Positions 40,555 through 50,267 of a stretch of DNA of 64,000 nt are shown here, piece after piece (the stretch's first letter is position 1; the number at the start of each line of letters is the position of its first letter). The notes below the pieces were generated by a model. It was not told where the DNA came from. It did not search any database and worked only from the letters and a program-made list of their open reading frames with translations. Position numbers and translations under genes: made by a program. Origin of the DNA: Candidatus Rokuibacteriota bacterium (GTDB lineage Bacteria > Methylomirabilota > Methylomirabilia > Rokubacteriales > CSP1-6). The stretch is taken from positions 124,001-188,000 of the forward strand of contig QHRU01000035.1 of the NCBI GenBank assembly GCA_003220225.1. The letters are read 5' to 3'.

Positions 40555-41784
40555 CTACTCGTAGCGAAGCGCTTCGATCGGATCGAGCCGCGAGGCTTTG
40601 CGCGCCGGGTAGAAGCCGAAGAAGATCCCGATGGCGGCGGCGAAGCCGAAGGCGAGAACGATCGCGGACGGCGCCAGCACCGTGCGCCACTCCGCCAGCG
40701 CGCTGATGGCGTTGCTGCCGCCGATGCCGAGGGCGATGCCGATGACGCCGCCGATCAGCGACAGCGTGACGGCCTCCACGAGGAACTGGGTGAGGATATC
40801 GCGGGAGCGGGCGCCCACGGCCATGCGCAGGCCGATCTCGCGCGTCCGCTCGGTCACCGACACCAGCATGATGTTCATGATGCCGATGCCGCCGACCAGC
40901 AGCGACACGGACGCGATCGCCGCCAACAGGTATGTCATCACCTTCGACGACTCCTCCTGCGTCTGGAGCACCTCGGACAGGTTGCGCAGCCAGAAGTCGT
41001 CGTCCTGGTAGGGCTGCAGCCGGTGCCGCTGGCGCAGGAGGGCGCGGATCTGCGTCTCGGCCTCGGCCATGTCTTCGTCGGGACGGATCTTGATCGAGAT
41101 CGAGCCGACCGAGCGCGCGTTGGCCTGGCTGACGCCGAGCACCTTCTTCTTGGCCGTCGAGAGCGGAATGAGGATCACGTCGTCCTGGTCCTGCCCCCAC
41201 GAGCTCTGGCCCTTGCGGCTGAGCAGGCCGACCACGGTGAAGGGGACCTTCTTGATGCGGATGATCTGGCCGATGGGATCCGCGTCGCCGAAGAGGTTCA
41301 GCGCCGTCGTCTGCCCGAGCAGCGCGACCTTGGTCGCGCCGTCCACGTCCTCCTGGAGCACCGGCCGGCCGACCTCGACGGGCCAGTCGCGCGCCTCGAA
41401 GTAATCCGCCGTCACGCCCTGGATGCCGGTCGACCAGTTGAGGTTGCCGTAGACGACCTGCGCGTTGCCGCGCGATGAGGGCGCGGCCACCTGCACGAGC
41501 GGGACCTCGCGCGCGATGGCGGACGCGTCGTCCTCGGTGATGGTCGTCTGGCTGCCCTGGCCGAGCCGAACGCCCGCGGCGTTGCTGCTGCCCGAGAGCA
41601 CGATGATCAGGTTCGAGCCGAGGCTCTGGATCTGCTCGGCGACGCGGGCCTGGGCGCCGGCGCCCACCGAGACCATGGCGATGACGGCGGCGACGCCGAT
41701 CATGATGCCGAGCATCGTCAGCGCCGTGCGCAGCTTGTTCACCTTCAGCGAGCGCAGCGCGATTCGCAGCGCCTGGAGCAGCAT
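40555..41784 (-). CDS. MacB-like ABC transporter permease
   Basis: 409 residues. TM1 is near the N-terminus (LRTALTMLGIMIGVAAVIAMVSVG), a large periplasmic MacB_PCD domain follows (about residues 45-250), and three C-terminal helices form an FtsX domain: LLAAIASVSLLVGGIGIMNIMLVSV with TERTREIGLRMAVGAR, LIGGVIGIALGI and IVLAFGFAAAIGIFFGFYPARKASRLDPIEALRYE. It is the stalkless permease of a tripartite efflux system; the ATPase is separate here (MacB has both fused). ATG 41784 shares one base with the ATPase stop (TGATG). Confidence 0.92.
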   Translation of the reverse strand: MLLQALRIALRSLKVNKLRTALTMLGIMIGVAAVIAMVSVGAGAQARVAEQIQSLGSNLIIVLSGSSNAAGVRLGQGSQTTITEDDASAIAREVPLVQVAAPSSRGNAQVVYGNLNWSTGIQGVTADYFEARDWPVEVGRPVLQEDVDGATKVALLGQTTALNLFGDADPIGQIIRIKKVPFTVVGLLSRKGQSSWGQDQDDVILIPLSTAKKKVLGVSQANARSVGSISIKIRPDEDMAEAETQIRALLRQRHRLQPYQDDDFWLRNLSEVLQTQEESSKVMTYLLAAIASVSLLVGGIGIMNIMLVSVTERTREIGLRMAVGARSRDILTQFLVEAVTLSLIGGVIGIALGIGGSNAISALAEWRTVLAPSAIVLAFGFAAAIGIFFGFYPARKASRLDPIEALRYE

Positions 41785-42524
41785 CAAGCCACCGCCTCGT
41801 CTTCTTCGGGCAGGCTCTTGAGCGCCTCGACGGCGTCGAGCGGCTCCGCGTGATCGTCGGTGCGCAGCCGCCCGTCGCGGAAGACGAGGCGCCGGCTGGC
41901 GTAGTTGGCGATGTCCGGCTCGTGGGTGACGAGCACGATCGTGAGGCCCTGACGGTTGAGCCGCTGGAGCAGCGCGAGGATCTCCACGCTCGTGCGCGTG
42001 TCGAGATTGCCCGTGGGCTCGTCGGCGAGGATGACGGCCGGATCGTTGACGAGCGCGCGCGCGATGGCCACGCGCTGCTGCTGACCGCCCGAGAGCTGGC
42101 TCGGATGGTGGTGCTCGCGGTCGGCGAGGCCCACCGCCTGCAGCCGAGCCCGCCCGCGCTGCCGACGCTCGCGCGACGAGATCCCGCCGTAGAGAAGCGG
42201 CAGCTCGACGTTCTCGAGCGCGCTCGTGCGGGGCAGCAGGTTGAACATCTGGAAGACGAAGCCGATCTTCGCGTTGCGCACGGTGGCCAGCTGGTCGCGC
42301 GACAGCCGCGCCACGTCCTGGCCGTCGAGCCAGTAGCGCCCCGCCGACGGGCGGTCGAGGCAGCCGAGCAGGTTCATGAAGGTGGACTTGCCCGAGCCCG
42401 ACGGGCCCATGACGGCCACGAACTCACCGGGCTCGATCGACACCGACACGCCGCGCAACGCGTGCACCGTGTGCGGGCCGAGGTGATAGTCCTTGCCGAG
42501 CTCCTCGGTCGCGATGATCGCCAC
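41784..42524 (-). CDS. MacB/LolD-like ABC transporter ATP-binding protein
   Basis: 246 residues: [14 protein letters not shown] (Walker A), [22 protein letters not shown] (Q-loop), [17 protein letters not shown] (signature), [15 protein letters not shown] (Walker B) and LVTHEP (H-loop). The FN-LLP and N-V-E-L-P-L text is typical of the LolD/MacB/FtsE clan. Start GTG 42524 lies 5 bases after the upstream adaptor stop. It energises the permease encoded immediately downstream. Confidence 0.92.
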   Translation of the reverse strand: MAIIATEELGKDYHLGPHTVHALRGVSVSIEPGEFVAVMGPSGSGKSTFMNLLGCLDRPSAGRYWLDGQDVARLSRDQLATVRNAKIGFVFQMFNLLPRTSALENVELPLLYGGISSRERRQRGRARLQAVGLADREHHHPSQLSGGQQQRVAIARALVNDPAVILADEPTGNLDTRTSVEILALLQRLNRQGLTIVLVTHEPDIANYASRRLVFRDGRLRTDDHAEPLDAVEALKSLPEEDEAVA

Positions 42525-42529
42525 GGCGC

Positions 42530-44248
42530 TCAGAGCCTCAGGCGCGGTCCGCCGGGGGTGCTGCCGGACGTCCCTGGGCGATTCTGCTGGCCGGCGGCCG
42601 CGAGGCCGGTGATGACCTCCTGGCCTTCCTTGAGATCGCCGCGCAGCACCTCCGTGGCCGTGCCGTCGCTGAGGCCGAGCGTGAGGGCTACCGCCTTCGG
42701 TTTGCCGTCCGTGTCGAGGATCCACACGCGCCCGGCGTTGCCGCCACCGCCGAACGCCGGCGCGGCGCCCGCGCTGCGCCCCTCGCGTCCCGCGAGCTCC
42801 TCGTACTTCGCGCGCTGCTCGGGCGGCAGGATCTCGCGGATCTTGGCGCGCGTGGCCTCGCGAATCGTCGCGGCGCGCGCCTGGCGCTCACCCTCCGGGA
42901 GACCGCGCAGCGCCATCATCTGCTGCCGCGTGTCGGCCAGGATCGGGTCGAGTTTCTTCTGCTGCTCGGCGCTGAGCCCGAGGCCCGTCACCAGCCGCTC
43001 GCGCATCTCGCCCGGCGACCGGCCCCCGCCCGCGACGTCGCCGCGCGGCGGTTGACCGGCGACGGGCGGCCCGGCGCTCGGCGCGCCGCCCTGGCCGCGC
43101 GTGGACCCGACGGGTCCGGCGTCCGCGCCGGCGGGGCGGAAGCGGAGCGCCGCGTTCGGCACCTTGAGCACGCTCGGCTTCTCGGCATAGACGAGCTTCA
43201 CGTTGGCGGTCATCCCGGGCAGCAGGCGGCCGCCGGGATTGTCGACCGAGATCACGACGGTGTAGGTCACGACGTTCTGCACGATCTGCGCGGCCTTGCG
43301 GATCTGCGTGACGATGCCCGAGAACGTCTGGCCGGAGAACGCGTCGACCGTGAAGGTGGCGCGGTCCTCGAGCTTGACGCGCCCGATGTCGGCCTCGTCC
43401 ACGCTCGTCTCGACCTGCATCTTGGTCAGGTCCTGCGCGATCGTGAAGAGCGTCGGCGCCTGGAGGCTGGCCGCCACCGTCTGGCCAACGTCGACGGCGC
43501 GCGAGACCACGATGCCGTCCACCGGCGCGCGGATCGTCGTGTAGTCGAGGTTCGTCTGGGCCTGCGCGAGCGCCGCCGTCTTCTGGTCGACCTGGGCGTG
43601 CGCCGACTTCAGCGCGGCCTCCTGCACGCGGAGCTGGGCCAGGCTGGAATCGATGTTGGCTGCGAGCGCCTTTTCGCTGGCGCGCGACGACTCCGACTGC
43701 GCGACCGCCTGCTCGTAGTTGGCCTGCGCGGTGTCGCGGTCCGCCTGGGCGATGAGCTGCCGATTGAAGAGCTCCGCGTTGCGATCGAAGATGCGTTTGC
43801 TGTCGGCCTGCGCCGCGTCGGCCTTGGCCGTCTGCGCCTTGCCCTGGGCCAGGGCCGCGCGCGCGTTCTCCACGTCGGCACGGGCCTTCTCCACGCTGGC
43901 GGCCTGGTTGAGGACGGCGGCCTTGGCGGTCTCGACGTCGGCCTTGGCCTGGTTGACCTGGGCCTCGAAGATCTGGGGATCGATCCGGGCGATGGTCTGG
44001 CCCTTCTTGACCACCGAGTTGAAATCGACCAGGAGCTCCTTGATCTGGCCCGAGACCTGGCTACCGACCTGGACGATGATGACGGCGTTGAGGTTGCCGG
44101 TGGCGGAGACGGCGGCGGTGAGGGGGCCCTGCTCGACCTGGACGAGGCGATACTTCGGCGAGCTGTTCCGTCCCTGAGCGTACAGGTAGCCCCAGACCCC
44201 CGCTCCGAGGAGCAGAGCGACGACGACGATGGAGACGAAGCGTTTCAT
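42530..44248 (-). CDS. MacA-like periplasmic adaptor with an inserted CpxP/Spy-like helical domain
   Basis: 572 residues, long for the 370-400 usual in MacA. N-terminal anchor [21 protein letters not shown]; lipoyl half [26 protein letters not shown]; a long helical hairpin with several Ala/Gln-rich heptads (about residues 95-230); [25 protein letters not shown]; a beta-barrel domain. Within the last domain, between [13 protein letters not shown] and [15 protein letters not shown], lies an extra 100-residue block with Gly-rich linkers and the helical [20 protein letters not shown] and [15 protein letters not shown], which look like the LTxxQ repeats of Spy/CpxP. The adaptor joins the MacB-like permease to the TolC-type channel. 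Confidence 0.9.
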   Translation of the reverse strand: MKRFVSIVVVALLLGAGVWGYLYAQGRNSSPKYRLVQVEQGPLTAAVSATGNLNAVIIVQVGSQVSGQIKELLVDFNSVVKKGQTIARIDPQIFEAQVNQAKADVETAKAAVLNQAASVEKARADVENARAALAQGKAQTAKADAAQADSKRIFDRNAELFNRQLIAQADRDTAQANYEQAVAQSESSRASEKALAANIDSSLAQLRVQEAALKSAHAQVDQKTAALAQAQTNLDYTTIRAPVDGIVVSRAVDVGQTVAASLQAPTLFTIAQDLTKMQVETSVDEADIGRVKLEDRATFTVDAFSGQTFSGIVTQIRKAAQIVQNVVTYTVVISVDNPGGRLLPGMTANVKLVYAEKPSVLKVPNAALRFRPAGADAGPVGSTRGQGGAPSAGPPVAGQPPRGDVAGGGRSPGEMRERLVTGLGLSAEQQKKLDPILADTRQQMMALRGLPEGERQARAATIREATRAKIREILPPEQRAKYEELAGREGRSAGAAPAFGGGGNAGRVWILDTDGKPKAVALTLGLSDGTATEVLRGDLKEGQEVITGLAAAGQQNRPGTSGSTPGGPRLRL

Positions 44249-44287
44249 CGTCTTTTGGACGGTCGGGAACCTCCGGATATTTGGAAA

Positions 44288-45691
44288 TTACCGGCGGCCG
44301 ACGGCGCGGTCCAGCCGGGCGAGCGCGATTCGGTAGTCGGCCAGGGCCTGGGCCTCGGTGTTCTGGGCCTGGGTCAGGGCGAGCTGGGCGTCGGTGAGCT
44401 CGAGGATCGTGCCGACGCCCGCGTCGAACCGGCCCTGGGCGAGGCGGAAGTTCTCCTGGGCGGAGACGACGGCGACCTGCGCGGCCTGGATGCGCTCGTC
44501 GGCCTCGATGACGTTGTTGATCGACTGCTCGACCTCGCGGGAAATGTCGAGCTCACTGGCCTTCACGCGGGCCTGGGCAGCCTCGAGGTTGGCGCGCGCT
44601 TCGCGGTACCGCGCGATGCGGTTGCCGCCGTCGTACAGCGTCCAGTTCAGCGAGAGGTTCAACTCCCAGATCTCGTTCATGTCCGCCCGTTGGGCGCCGT
44701 AGAACCCGCCGCCGGTGATGTCCGGGAAGAAGTCGCGGAAGGACCGGCGCAGCCGCGCGTCGTTGGCCTCGGCGTTGAGCCGCGCCTGGCGGTACTCGGG
44801 GCGCTGGCGGAGCGCGTCCTCGGCGAGCCGAGCGCGGTCGAGGGTGACGGGCTGGTAGAGGAGGTTGTCCTGGATCTGCAGCGGCGTGGTGGCCGGGAGC
44901 CCCATGGCCGTCGCCAACGCGACGCGGGCGAGCCGCTCCGCGTTACGCGCGCGGATCAGGTCGACCTTGGCGTTGGCGACGTCGACCTCGGCGCGGGCGA
45001 CGTCCGACTTCGGCCGCGTGCCCACCTCGAAGAAGCCGCGCGCCGACCGGAGGTTCAGCTCGGCGCGCTCGACGGCCTGCTGGTTCACCTGGATGAGGCG
45101 CACGGCGAAGTTGATGTTGGTGTACGACTCTTTCACCGTCTGGGTCACGAGCTGGCGCTGCAGCTCGGTGTCCTCGAGGGCGACGTCGGCGAGCTTGCGC
45201 GCGGCCTCGGTCGACGCGAAGTTCTTCCCGAAGTCGAAGAGGATCTGCGACAGCGACACACGCGCGACCGTGCTCGTCGTCCAGGTGGTGACCGTCCGCA
45301 GGGGCTGGCTCGAGGTCGTGCCGCCGGAGGTGGAGACGTTCTGGTCGCGGGCGGCCGTCCAGGAGCCGGTGATCTGCGGCAGCAGCGGCGCCAGCGCCTG
45401 GTCGACGCGGAACGCCGCGGCGATGTAGTCGCTGATCCGCGCCTTGATGTTGGGCTGGGTGTCGAGCGCGATGGCCACCGCGTCCTCGACCGAGAGCACC
45501 TTGCCGAAGACCTGTGACTGCGGGCTCGTCACCGGCGGGGACGTCACGGGCGGAACGACGGGCGGCGTAGTCTGCGCGGCCGGCGGCGTCTGCGTGGGTG
45601 GCGGCGCGGTGGGAGCCTGCGCCGCAGCGTTCGTCGTCGCGACCACCAGGAGTGCGCCTGCCAGCAGCAACCTCCGAACGCCCATCCTCAT
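44288..45691 (-). CDS. TolC-family outer-membrane channel
   Basis: 467 residues with a signal peptide (LLLAGALLVVATTNAAAQ) and a Pro/Thr-rich linker before the TolC domain. Two OEP repeats: LSVEDAVAIALDTQPNIKARISDYIAAAFRVDQALAPLLPQI ... LSQILFDFGKN, and RPEYRQARLNAEANDARLRRSFRDFFPDI ... LNWTLYDGGNRIARYREARANLEAAQAR, ending with GVGTILELTDAQLALTQAQ. Start ATG 45691 follows GGGGAGAGC. It is first in the minus-strand operon channel-adaptor-ATPase-permease, a complete tripartite exporter. Export of a macrolide, siderophore or glycolipid is possible; sequence does not say which. Confidence 0.92.
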   Translation of the reverse strand: MRMGVRRLLLAGALLVVATTNAAAQAPTAPPPTQTPPAAQTTPPVVPPVTSPPVTSPQSQVFGKVLSVEDAVAIALDTQPNIKARISDYIAAAFRVDQALAPLLPQITGSWTAARDQNVSTSGGTTSSQPLRTVTTWTTSTVARVSLSQILFDFGKNFASTEAARKLADVALEDTELQRQLVTQTVKESYTNINFAVRLIQVNQQAVERAELNLRSARGFFEVGTRPKSDVARAEVDVANAKVDLIRARNAERLARVALATAMGLPATTPLQIQDNLLYQPVTLDRARLAEDALRQRPEYRQARLNAEANDARLRRSFRDFFPDITGGGFYGAQRADMNEIWELNLSLNWTLYDGGNRIARYREARANLEAAQARVKASELDISREVEQSINNVIEADERIQAAQVAVVSAQENFRLAQGRFDAGVGTILELTDAQLALTQAQNTEAQALADYRIALARLDRAVGRR

Positions 45692-45889
45692 CGCACTCGC
45701 TCTCCCCGGGCCAGAACGTCGCCCATCTAACGACCTGTCAGGACCGCGAACCACGGCGAGGATATCACGCACCCCTCGACTCCCACGCAGGTCGGCGTCG
45801 CACGACGCCAAACGGCGCGCTCACGCACGGTGGACGAGCGGTGGATAAGAGGGGGACGCGCCGGGGACGGGCGGTGGACACGTTTTTCC

Positions 45890-45920
45890 TTGACGAGCGC
45901 GATATGCTGCGTGGTACATT
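45890..45920 (+). promoter_or_regulatory. Promoter TTGACG-N19-TACATT with TGg extension
   Basis: TTGACG at 45890-45895 and TACATT at 45915-45920, preceded by TGG, with a long 19-nt spacer. The transcript would have a leader of about 27 nt carrying AGGAGG before nrdJ. Weak resemblance to half an NrdR box (ACAAGATATA) lies at 45930 but I would not call one. Confidence 0.4.
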
Positions 45921-45953
45921 GTCCCTCACCACAAGATATAGGAGGTACCCCCC

Positions 45954-48242
45954 ATGCTGTCGGAGACCCGTCCCGCCAAGGTCGGCACGTGGACCGAGCC
46001 CGCCCTGCGCGTCCTTCGGGAACGTTACCTGCTCCGCAAGGACGGAGAGGTGATCGAGACGCCGGAGGAAATGTGCTGGCGGGTCGCGGTCTCGATTGCC
46101 GCGGGCGAGGGCCGATACGGCCGTAGCCAGGCGGCGGTTCGGGAGGTCGCCGAGGCCTTCTACGACATGATGGTGGACGGCTACTTCATCCCGAACTCAC
46201 CGACCCTGATGAACGCGGGCAAGGGCAACGGGCTGCAGTACTCGGCCTGCTACGTCCTGCCTGTCGGCGACTCGATGGAGGAGATCTTCGACTCCGTCAA
46301 GGCGGCCGCCATCATCCACAAGTCGGGCGGCGGCACGGGCTTCGCGTTCTCGCGGCTGCGCCCCAAGGACGACATCGTGTCGTCGACGGGCGGCCGGGCC
46401 TCCGGCCCGGTGTCCTTCCTGCGCGTCTTCAACGGCGCGACGGAAGCGGTCAAGCAGGGCGGCACGCGGCGCGGCGCGAACATGGGGATCCTGAAGGTCG
46501 ATCATCCCGACATCCTCGAGTTCATCGACTGCAAGCTCGACGGCGGGATCACGAACTTCAACATCTCCGTGGCCGCCACCGACACGTTCATGGAAGCGCT
46601 CTCCCGCGGCGAGGAGTACGACCTCGTCAACCCGCACACCAGGAAGGTGGTGGGGCGGCTCTCCGCCAGAGAAGTCTTCGACCGCATGGTGAGCGCGGCG
46701 TGGCGAACCGGCGATCCGGGCATGGTGTTCATCGACCGGATCAATGCGAGCCCTGCCAACCCGACGCCCGATCTCGGTCAGGTCGAGGCGACAAACCCGT
46801 GTGGTGAACAACCGCTTTTGCCGAACGAAGCCTGCAACCTTGGCTCGCTGAACGTCTCCAAGTTCGCGCGCCCGGGCGACGACAGTGAGCTGTCGATCGA
46901 TTGGGACGAGATGGAGCGGGTGGTGCGGCTCGCCGTGCGCTTCCTCGACGACGTCATCGAGATGAACCCGTACCCGCTGCCCGAGATCGACGCGACGGTC
47001 AAGTCCAACCGGCGCATCGGCCTCGGCATCATGGGCTGGGCGGATCTCCTGTTCATCATGGGCATCCCGTACGACAGCCAGGAGGCGATCGACCTCGCCG
47101 AGCGGCTCATGTCGTTCGTGAAGGACAAGGGGCACGACCAGTGCGCCAAGCTGGCCGAGGAGCGCGGGCCGTTCCCGAACTGGTCGAAGTCGATCTACAA
47201 GGACGTCCGGCCCATGCGCAACTCGACGGTCACCACGATCGCGCCGACCGGCACGATCTCGATGATCGCCGGGTGCTCGTCGGGCATCGAGCCGATCTTC
47301 GCGCTGGCCTTCCAGCACCGCGTGAAGCAGCCCGACGGCGAGCGCGTGCTCACCTTCGTCAACGAGACGTTCGAGGCCATCGCCAAGGCGCGCGGCTTCT
47401 ACTCCGACGCGCTGAAAGAGGAGATCGCCCGGCGCGGATCGCTGCACGGCATCCCGGGCCTGCCCGAGAACGCCGCCAACGTCTTCAAGACCTCCCACGA
47501 CATCCCGTTCGAGTGGCACGTCCGGCACCAGGCGGCCTTCCAGCGCTACACCGACAACGGCGTGTCGAAGACAATCAACCTGCCCAACGACGCCAGCGAG
47601 GAGGACGTCGCCTCCGCGTACCGGCTCGCGTGGGAGCTCGGCTGCCTCGGCATCACCGTGTTCCGCGACGGCTGCAAGGGCGAGCAGGTGCTCAACGTCG
47701 GCCTCGGCAAGAAGGACAAGTCGCCGGCCCAGCTGCCGACGGCGGGGCAGCAGGTCATCCGGCCGCGGCCGCACAGCCTGGCGGGCAAGACCTACCGCAA
47801 GGAGACGCCGATCGGCACCGCCTTCATCACGGTCAACGAGACCGAGGACGGCGAGCCCTTCGAGGTCTTCGTTCAGGTGGGCAAGGGCGGCTCCGACACC
47901 ATGGCCGTGGCCGAGGCGCTCGGACGGCTGATTTCGCTCACGTTGAGGCTACCTTCACCGCTCACGCCTCAGCGCCGGCTCGAAGAGGTCATCAGCCAGC
48001 TCTCGCGCATCGGCGGCGCCCAGCCGATGGGCTTCGGCGCCGGCAAGGTGCTGTCGCTGCCCGACGCGCTCGGCCGCACGCTGGCCGAGCACATCGGCCA
48101 GGTCAAGGTGGCCGGTCCGCCATCGACGAAGGCCGACGAGCGCCGGCGCATCGGCGACCTCTGCAAGGAGTGCGGCCAGGCGACCTTCGTGTACGAGGAA
48201 GGCTGCAAGAAGTGCCTGTCGTGCGGGTTCAACGAATGCTGA
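45954..48242 (+). CDS. nrdJ: Adenosylcobalamin-dependent ribonucleotide reductase (class II)
   Basis: 762 residues. Reduces ribonucleotides to deoxyribonucleotides using B12. Seen: FIPNSPTLMNAGKGNGLQYSACYVLPV (first redox Cys), GGGTGFAFSRLRP, GGTRRGANMGIL, the radical-site NPCGEQPLLPNEACNLGSLN (N-x-C-x-E), APTGTISMIAGCSSGIEP, and KTINLPNDASEEDVASAY. The C-terminus has the TSCPD domain and a zinc-ribbon-like CKECGQATFVYEEGCKKCLSCGFNEC, replacing the simple CxxC tail. No intein. RBS AGGAGG lies 10 bases before ATG. Oxygen-independent dNTP supply fits a low-oxygen-tolerant life style (inference). Confidence 0.95.
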   Translation: MLSETRPAKVGTWTEPALRVLRERYLLRKDGEVIETPEEMCWRVAVSIAAGEGRYGRSQAAVREVAEAFYDMMVDGYFIPNSPTLMNAGKGNGLQYSACYVLPVGDSMEEIFDSVKAAAIIHKSGGGTGFAFSRLRPKDDIVSSTGGRASGPVSFLRVFNGATEAVKQGGTRRGANMGILKVDHPDILEFIDCKLDGGITNFNISVAATDTFMEALSRGEEYDLVNPHTRKVVGRLSAREVFDRMVSAAWRTGDPGMVFIDRINASPANPTPDLGQVEATNPCGEQPLLPNEACNLGSLNVSKFARPGDDSELSIDWDEMERVVRLAVRFLDDVIEMNPYPLPEIDATVKSNRRIGLGIMGWADLLFIMGIPYDSQEAIDLAERLMSFVKDKGHDQCAKLAEERGPFPNWSKSIYKDVRPMRNSTVTTIAPTGTISMIAGCSSGIEPIFALAFQHRVKQPDGERVLTFVNETFEAIAKARGFYSDALKEEIARRGSLHGIPGLPENAANVFKTSHDIPFEWHVRHQAAFQRYTDNGVSKTINLPNDASEEDVASAYRLAWELGCLGITVFRDGCKGEQVLNVGLGKKDKSPAQLPTAGQQVIRPRPHSLAGKTYRKETPIGTAFITVNETEDGEPFEVFVQVGKGGSDTMAVAEALGRLISLTLRLPSPLTPQRRLEEVISQLSRIGGAQPMGFGAGKVLSLPDALGRTLAEHIGQVKVAGPPSTKADERRRIGDLCKECGQATFVYEEGCKKCLSCGFNEC

Positions 48243-48250
48243 TCCGGTTG

Positions 48251-48283
48251 CTGCTCCGGCGGGCGCGCAGCGCCCGCCAGCAG
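48251..48283 (+). terminator. Hairpin after nrdJ
   Basis: CTGCT-CC-GGCGGGCG and CGCCCGCC-AGCAG pair around CGCAG (13 base pairs with a CC bulge), starting 8 bases after the stop. No U tract. Confidence 0.5.
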
Positions 48284-48327
48284 CGCAGCCGCCGCCGGAT
48301 TCGCCCGAGACGGTAGTCAGTCAACGT

Positions 48328-48353
48328 CGCGGGGAGCGACGCCGCTCCCCGCG
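48328..48353. terminator. 11-bp perfect hairpin
   Basis: CGCGGGGAGCG and CGCTCCCCGCG form a perfect stem with loop ACGC, 29 bases before the -10 box of the next gene. It could insulate nrdJ transcription or bind a regulator; sequence does not separate these. Confidence 0.4.
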
Positions 48354-48381
48354 CGGCGGCAGTCACGCGGTCGAACCCTGC

Positions 48382-48387
48382 TACAAT
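48382..48387 (+). promoter_or_regulatory. Extended -10 (TGcTACAAT), leaderless-type promoter
   Basis: TACAAT preceded by TGC is 6 bases before ATG 48394. This is the strongest -10 match in the set. Confidence 0.55.
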
Positions 48388-48393
48388 CCGCGC

Positions 48394-48699
48394 ATGTTTT
48401 CGGGCGGCTCCTACGACGACGTCAAGCGCTGGCTCCACATGTTCCTCAACTCGCACGCCAAGCGTGAGAACCCGCGCGTCGAGGCAGTGCTGGACGACGA
48501 CGACGAGCGCGAGGGCCGCTCGTACGGCGCCTGGCTGCGGCTGGGCGAGCACTCGACCGGCCTGATGGAGTTCGATTACCATGAGGTCGCGCAGCATCGC
48601 GGCGAGCTGGCGTGGTGCGCCGCGCTCGCCGAGCGCGTCCGCCAAGAGGCGAGGACGCTCCTCGCCGGCAGCACCACCGCCAACGTCCGCGCCCGCTGA
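48394..48699 (+). CDS. Hypothetical 101-residue protein
   Basis: Not recognised. Sequence: MFSGGSYDDVKRWLHMFLNSHAKREN start, an acidic DDDDERE loop, SYGAWLRLGEHSTGLMEFDYHEVAQHRGELAWCAALAERVRQEART. It appears to be a small alpha-beta soluble protein. A clear promoter and a sensible start support it as a real gene. It ends 20 bases before the permease start, so both may be expressed together. Confidence 0.65.
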   Translation: MFSGGSYDDVKRWLHMFLNSHAKRENPRVEAVLDDDDEREGRSYGAWLRLGEHSTGLMEFDYHEVAQHRGELAWCAALAERVRQEARTLLAGSTTANVRAR

Positions 48700-48718
48700 G
48701 TCCCGCGCATCGCGCTGG

Positions 48719-50221
48719 GTGGCGGCCGGCGACGTCAACGGCTTCCTCGGCCTCGCCCTCGACAACGTCACGAACCTCGTCATCCTGTCCTCGCTCCTGA
48801 TCGGGGTCTTCGGCTTTCCCGCCGACCTCGTGCTCGGGCGCATGGTGCCCGGCACCGCCCTCGGCGTCCTCGTGGGCGATCTCGCCTACACGTGGCTCGC
48901 GCTGCGACTCATGCGCCGCAGCGGCCGCGCCGACGTGACCGCGATGCCCTTCGGCATCGACACGCCGACGCTCTTCGCGATGGTCTTCGGCGTGCTGGGG
49001 CCGGTGAAAGTCGCGACGGGCGACGCGATGCTCGCGTGGAAGGTCGGCATGGTCGCGACGCTGGCCATCGGCCTCGTCAAGACGGCGCTCGCCTTCGCCG
49101 GCGACTGGACCCGACGCGTGGTGCCGCGCGCGGCCCTGCTCGGCTCCATCGCGGGCGTCGCCATCTTGTTGATCGCGTTCCTGCCCACGCTCAAGATGCT
49201 GCGCGATCCGCTGGTGGGGTTGGTCGCGCTCGGCGTGCTGTTGCTGGCGCTCGTCGGCGGTGTTCGCATGCCGCTCGGCCTGCCCGGCGCCTTCGCGGCG
49301 GTGCTCGCCGGCACCGTGGTGCACTGGGGCGGCGTCTGGCTCACGGGCCGCGTCGATCGCGCGTTCACCGTGGGCACGCCGGTGATGGCGCTGCCGTGGC
49401 CGACGCTCGCCTGGCTCGACGCGCTGGACGCCGCGCTGCCATACCTCTCGGTCGCGCTGCCGTTCGCGCTGGTGACGATCATCGGCGGCATCGACAACAC
49501 CGAGTCGGCGGCCGCCGCCGGCGACGAGTACCGCGCGCGCGACATCCTCTTGACCGAAGCCGTCGCCACGCTCGTGGCCGGGCTGTGCGGCGGCGTCGTG
49601 CAGAACACGCCCTACATCGGCCACCCCGCGTACAAGGCGATGGGGGCGCGCGCCGGCTACACGCTCGCCACCGGGCTCGTCATCGGCGTCGGCGCGATGG
49701 TCGGCGTGCTCTCGATTCTCGTCACGCTGCTGCCGGAGGCCGCGGTGGCGCCGATTCTCGTCTTCATCGGCCTGGCGATCACCGCCCAGGCATTCCTCGC
49801 CTCGCCGCCGCGCCACGGCCCGGCCGTGGCCATCACGTTCGTGCCGGTGGCGGCGGCCGTCGTGCTGATCCAGCTCGGCGGCGTGCTCGCCGCCCTCGGC
49901 AAGTCGCCGGCCGACCTCCGCGGCGACGCCGCGCTGACCTACCGCACGCTGCTCGTCCTCGGCAACGGCTTCATCCTCACCGCCGTGCTCTGGGGCTGGG
50001 CGGTGGTGACGATGATCGACCGGCGCTTCCTCGTCACCGCCGCCGTGCTGGCCGTCGCCAGCCTCGCCACGCTCGTCGGCCTCGTGCACTCGCCGCTGCC
50101 GGGGGGCGCGCTCTTCTGGCCGTGGGCCGAGGGCGCGCCGCGCGCCCAGGCCCTGCCGCTGGCCGGCGCCTACGGCGTGCTGGCCGCGCTCTGCGCGGCG
50201 GCGAGCCTGCGCCGGCTGTAA
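48719..50221 (+). CDS. NCS2/SLC23-like permease (xanthine/uracil permease family)
   Basis: 500 residues with 12 or so hydrophobic helices: DNVTNLVILSSLLIGVFGFP, GTALGVLVGDLAYTWLALRLM, DVTAMPFGIDTPTLFAMVFGVLGP, VPRAALLGSIAGVAILLIAFL, GVRMPLGLPGAFAAVLAGTV, ALPFALVTIIGGIDNTESAAAAGDEY, GGVVQNTPYIGHPAYKAMGARAG. The D-N-T-E-S and N-T-P-Y-I-G-H-P segments correspond to the substrate-binding and xanthine-permease-like signature of the family. Start GTG 48719 because the first helix begins directly after it. Purine specificity is not proven. Confidence 0.78.
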   Translation: MAAGDVNGFLGLALDNVTNLVILSSLLIGVFGFPADLVLGRMVPGTALGVLVGDLAYTWLALRLMRRSGRADVTAMPFGIDTPTLFAMVFGVLGPVKVATGDAMLAWKVGMVATLAIGLVKTALAFAGDWTRRVVPRAALLGSIAGVAILLIAFLPTLKMLRDPLVGLVALGVLLLALVGGVRMPLGLPGAFAAVLAGTVVHWGGVWLTGRVDRAFTVGTPVMALPWPTLAWLDALDAALPYLSVALPFALVTIIGGIDNTESAAAAGDEYRARDILLTEAVATLVAGLCGGVVQNTPYIGHPAYKAMGARAGYTLATGLVIGVGAMVGVLSILVTLLPEAAVAPILVFIGLAITAQAFLASPPRHGPAVAITFVPVAAAVVLIQLGGVLAALGKSPADLRGDAALTYRTLLVLGNGFILTAVLWGWAVVTMIDRRFLVTAAVLAVASLATLVGLVHSPLPGGALFWPWAEGAPRAQALPLAGAYGVLAALCAAASLRRL

Positions 50222-50267
50222 GATCGGAGCCGCCGACGCCGGGGGGCGCAGGCGGAAGGAGAGTCCC

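Noticed and set aside
45930-45945. NrdR box before nrdJ
   Set aside because: Only ACAAGATATA, half of the palindrome, is visible; without the second arm or a second box it is not supportable.
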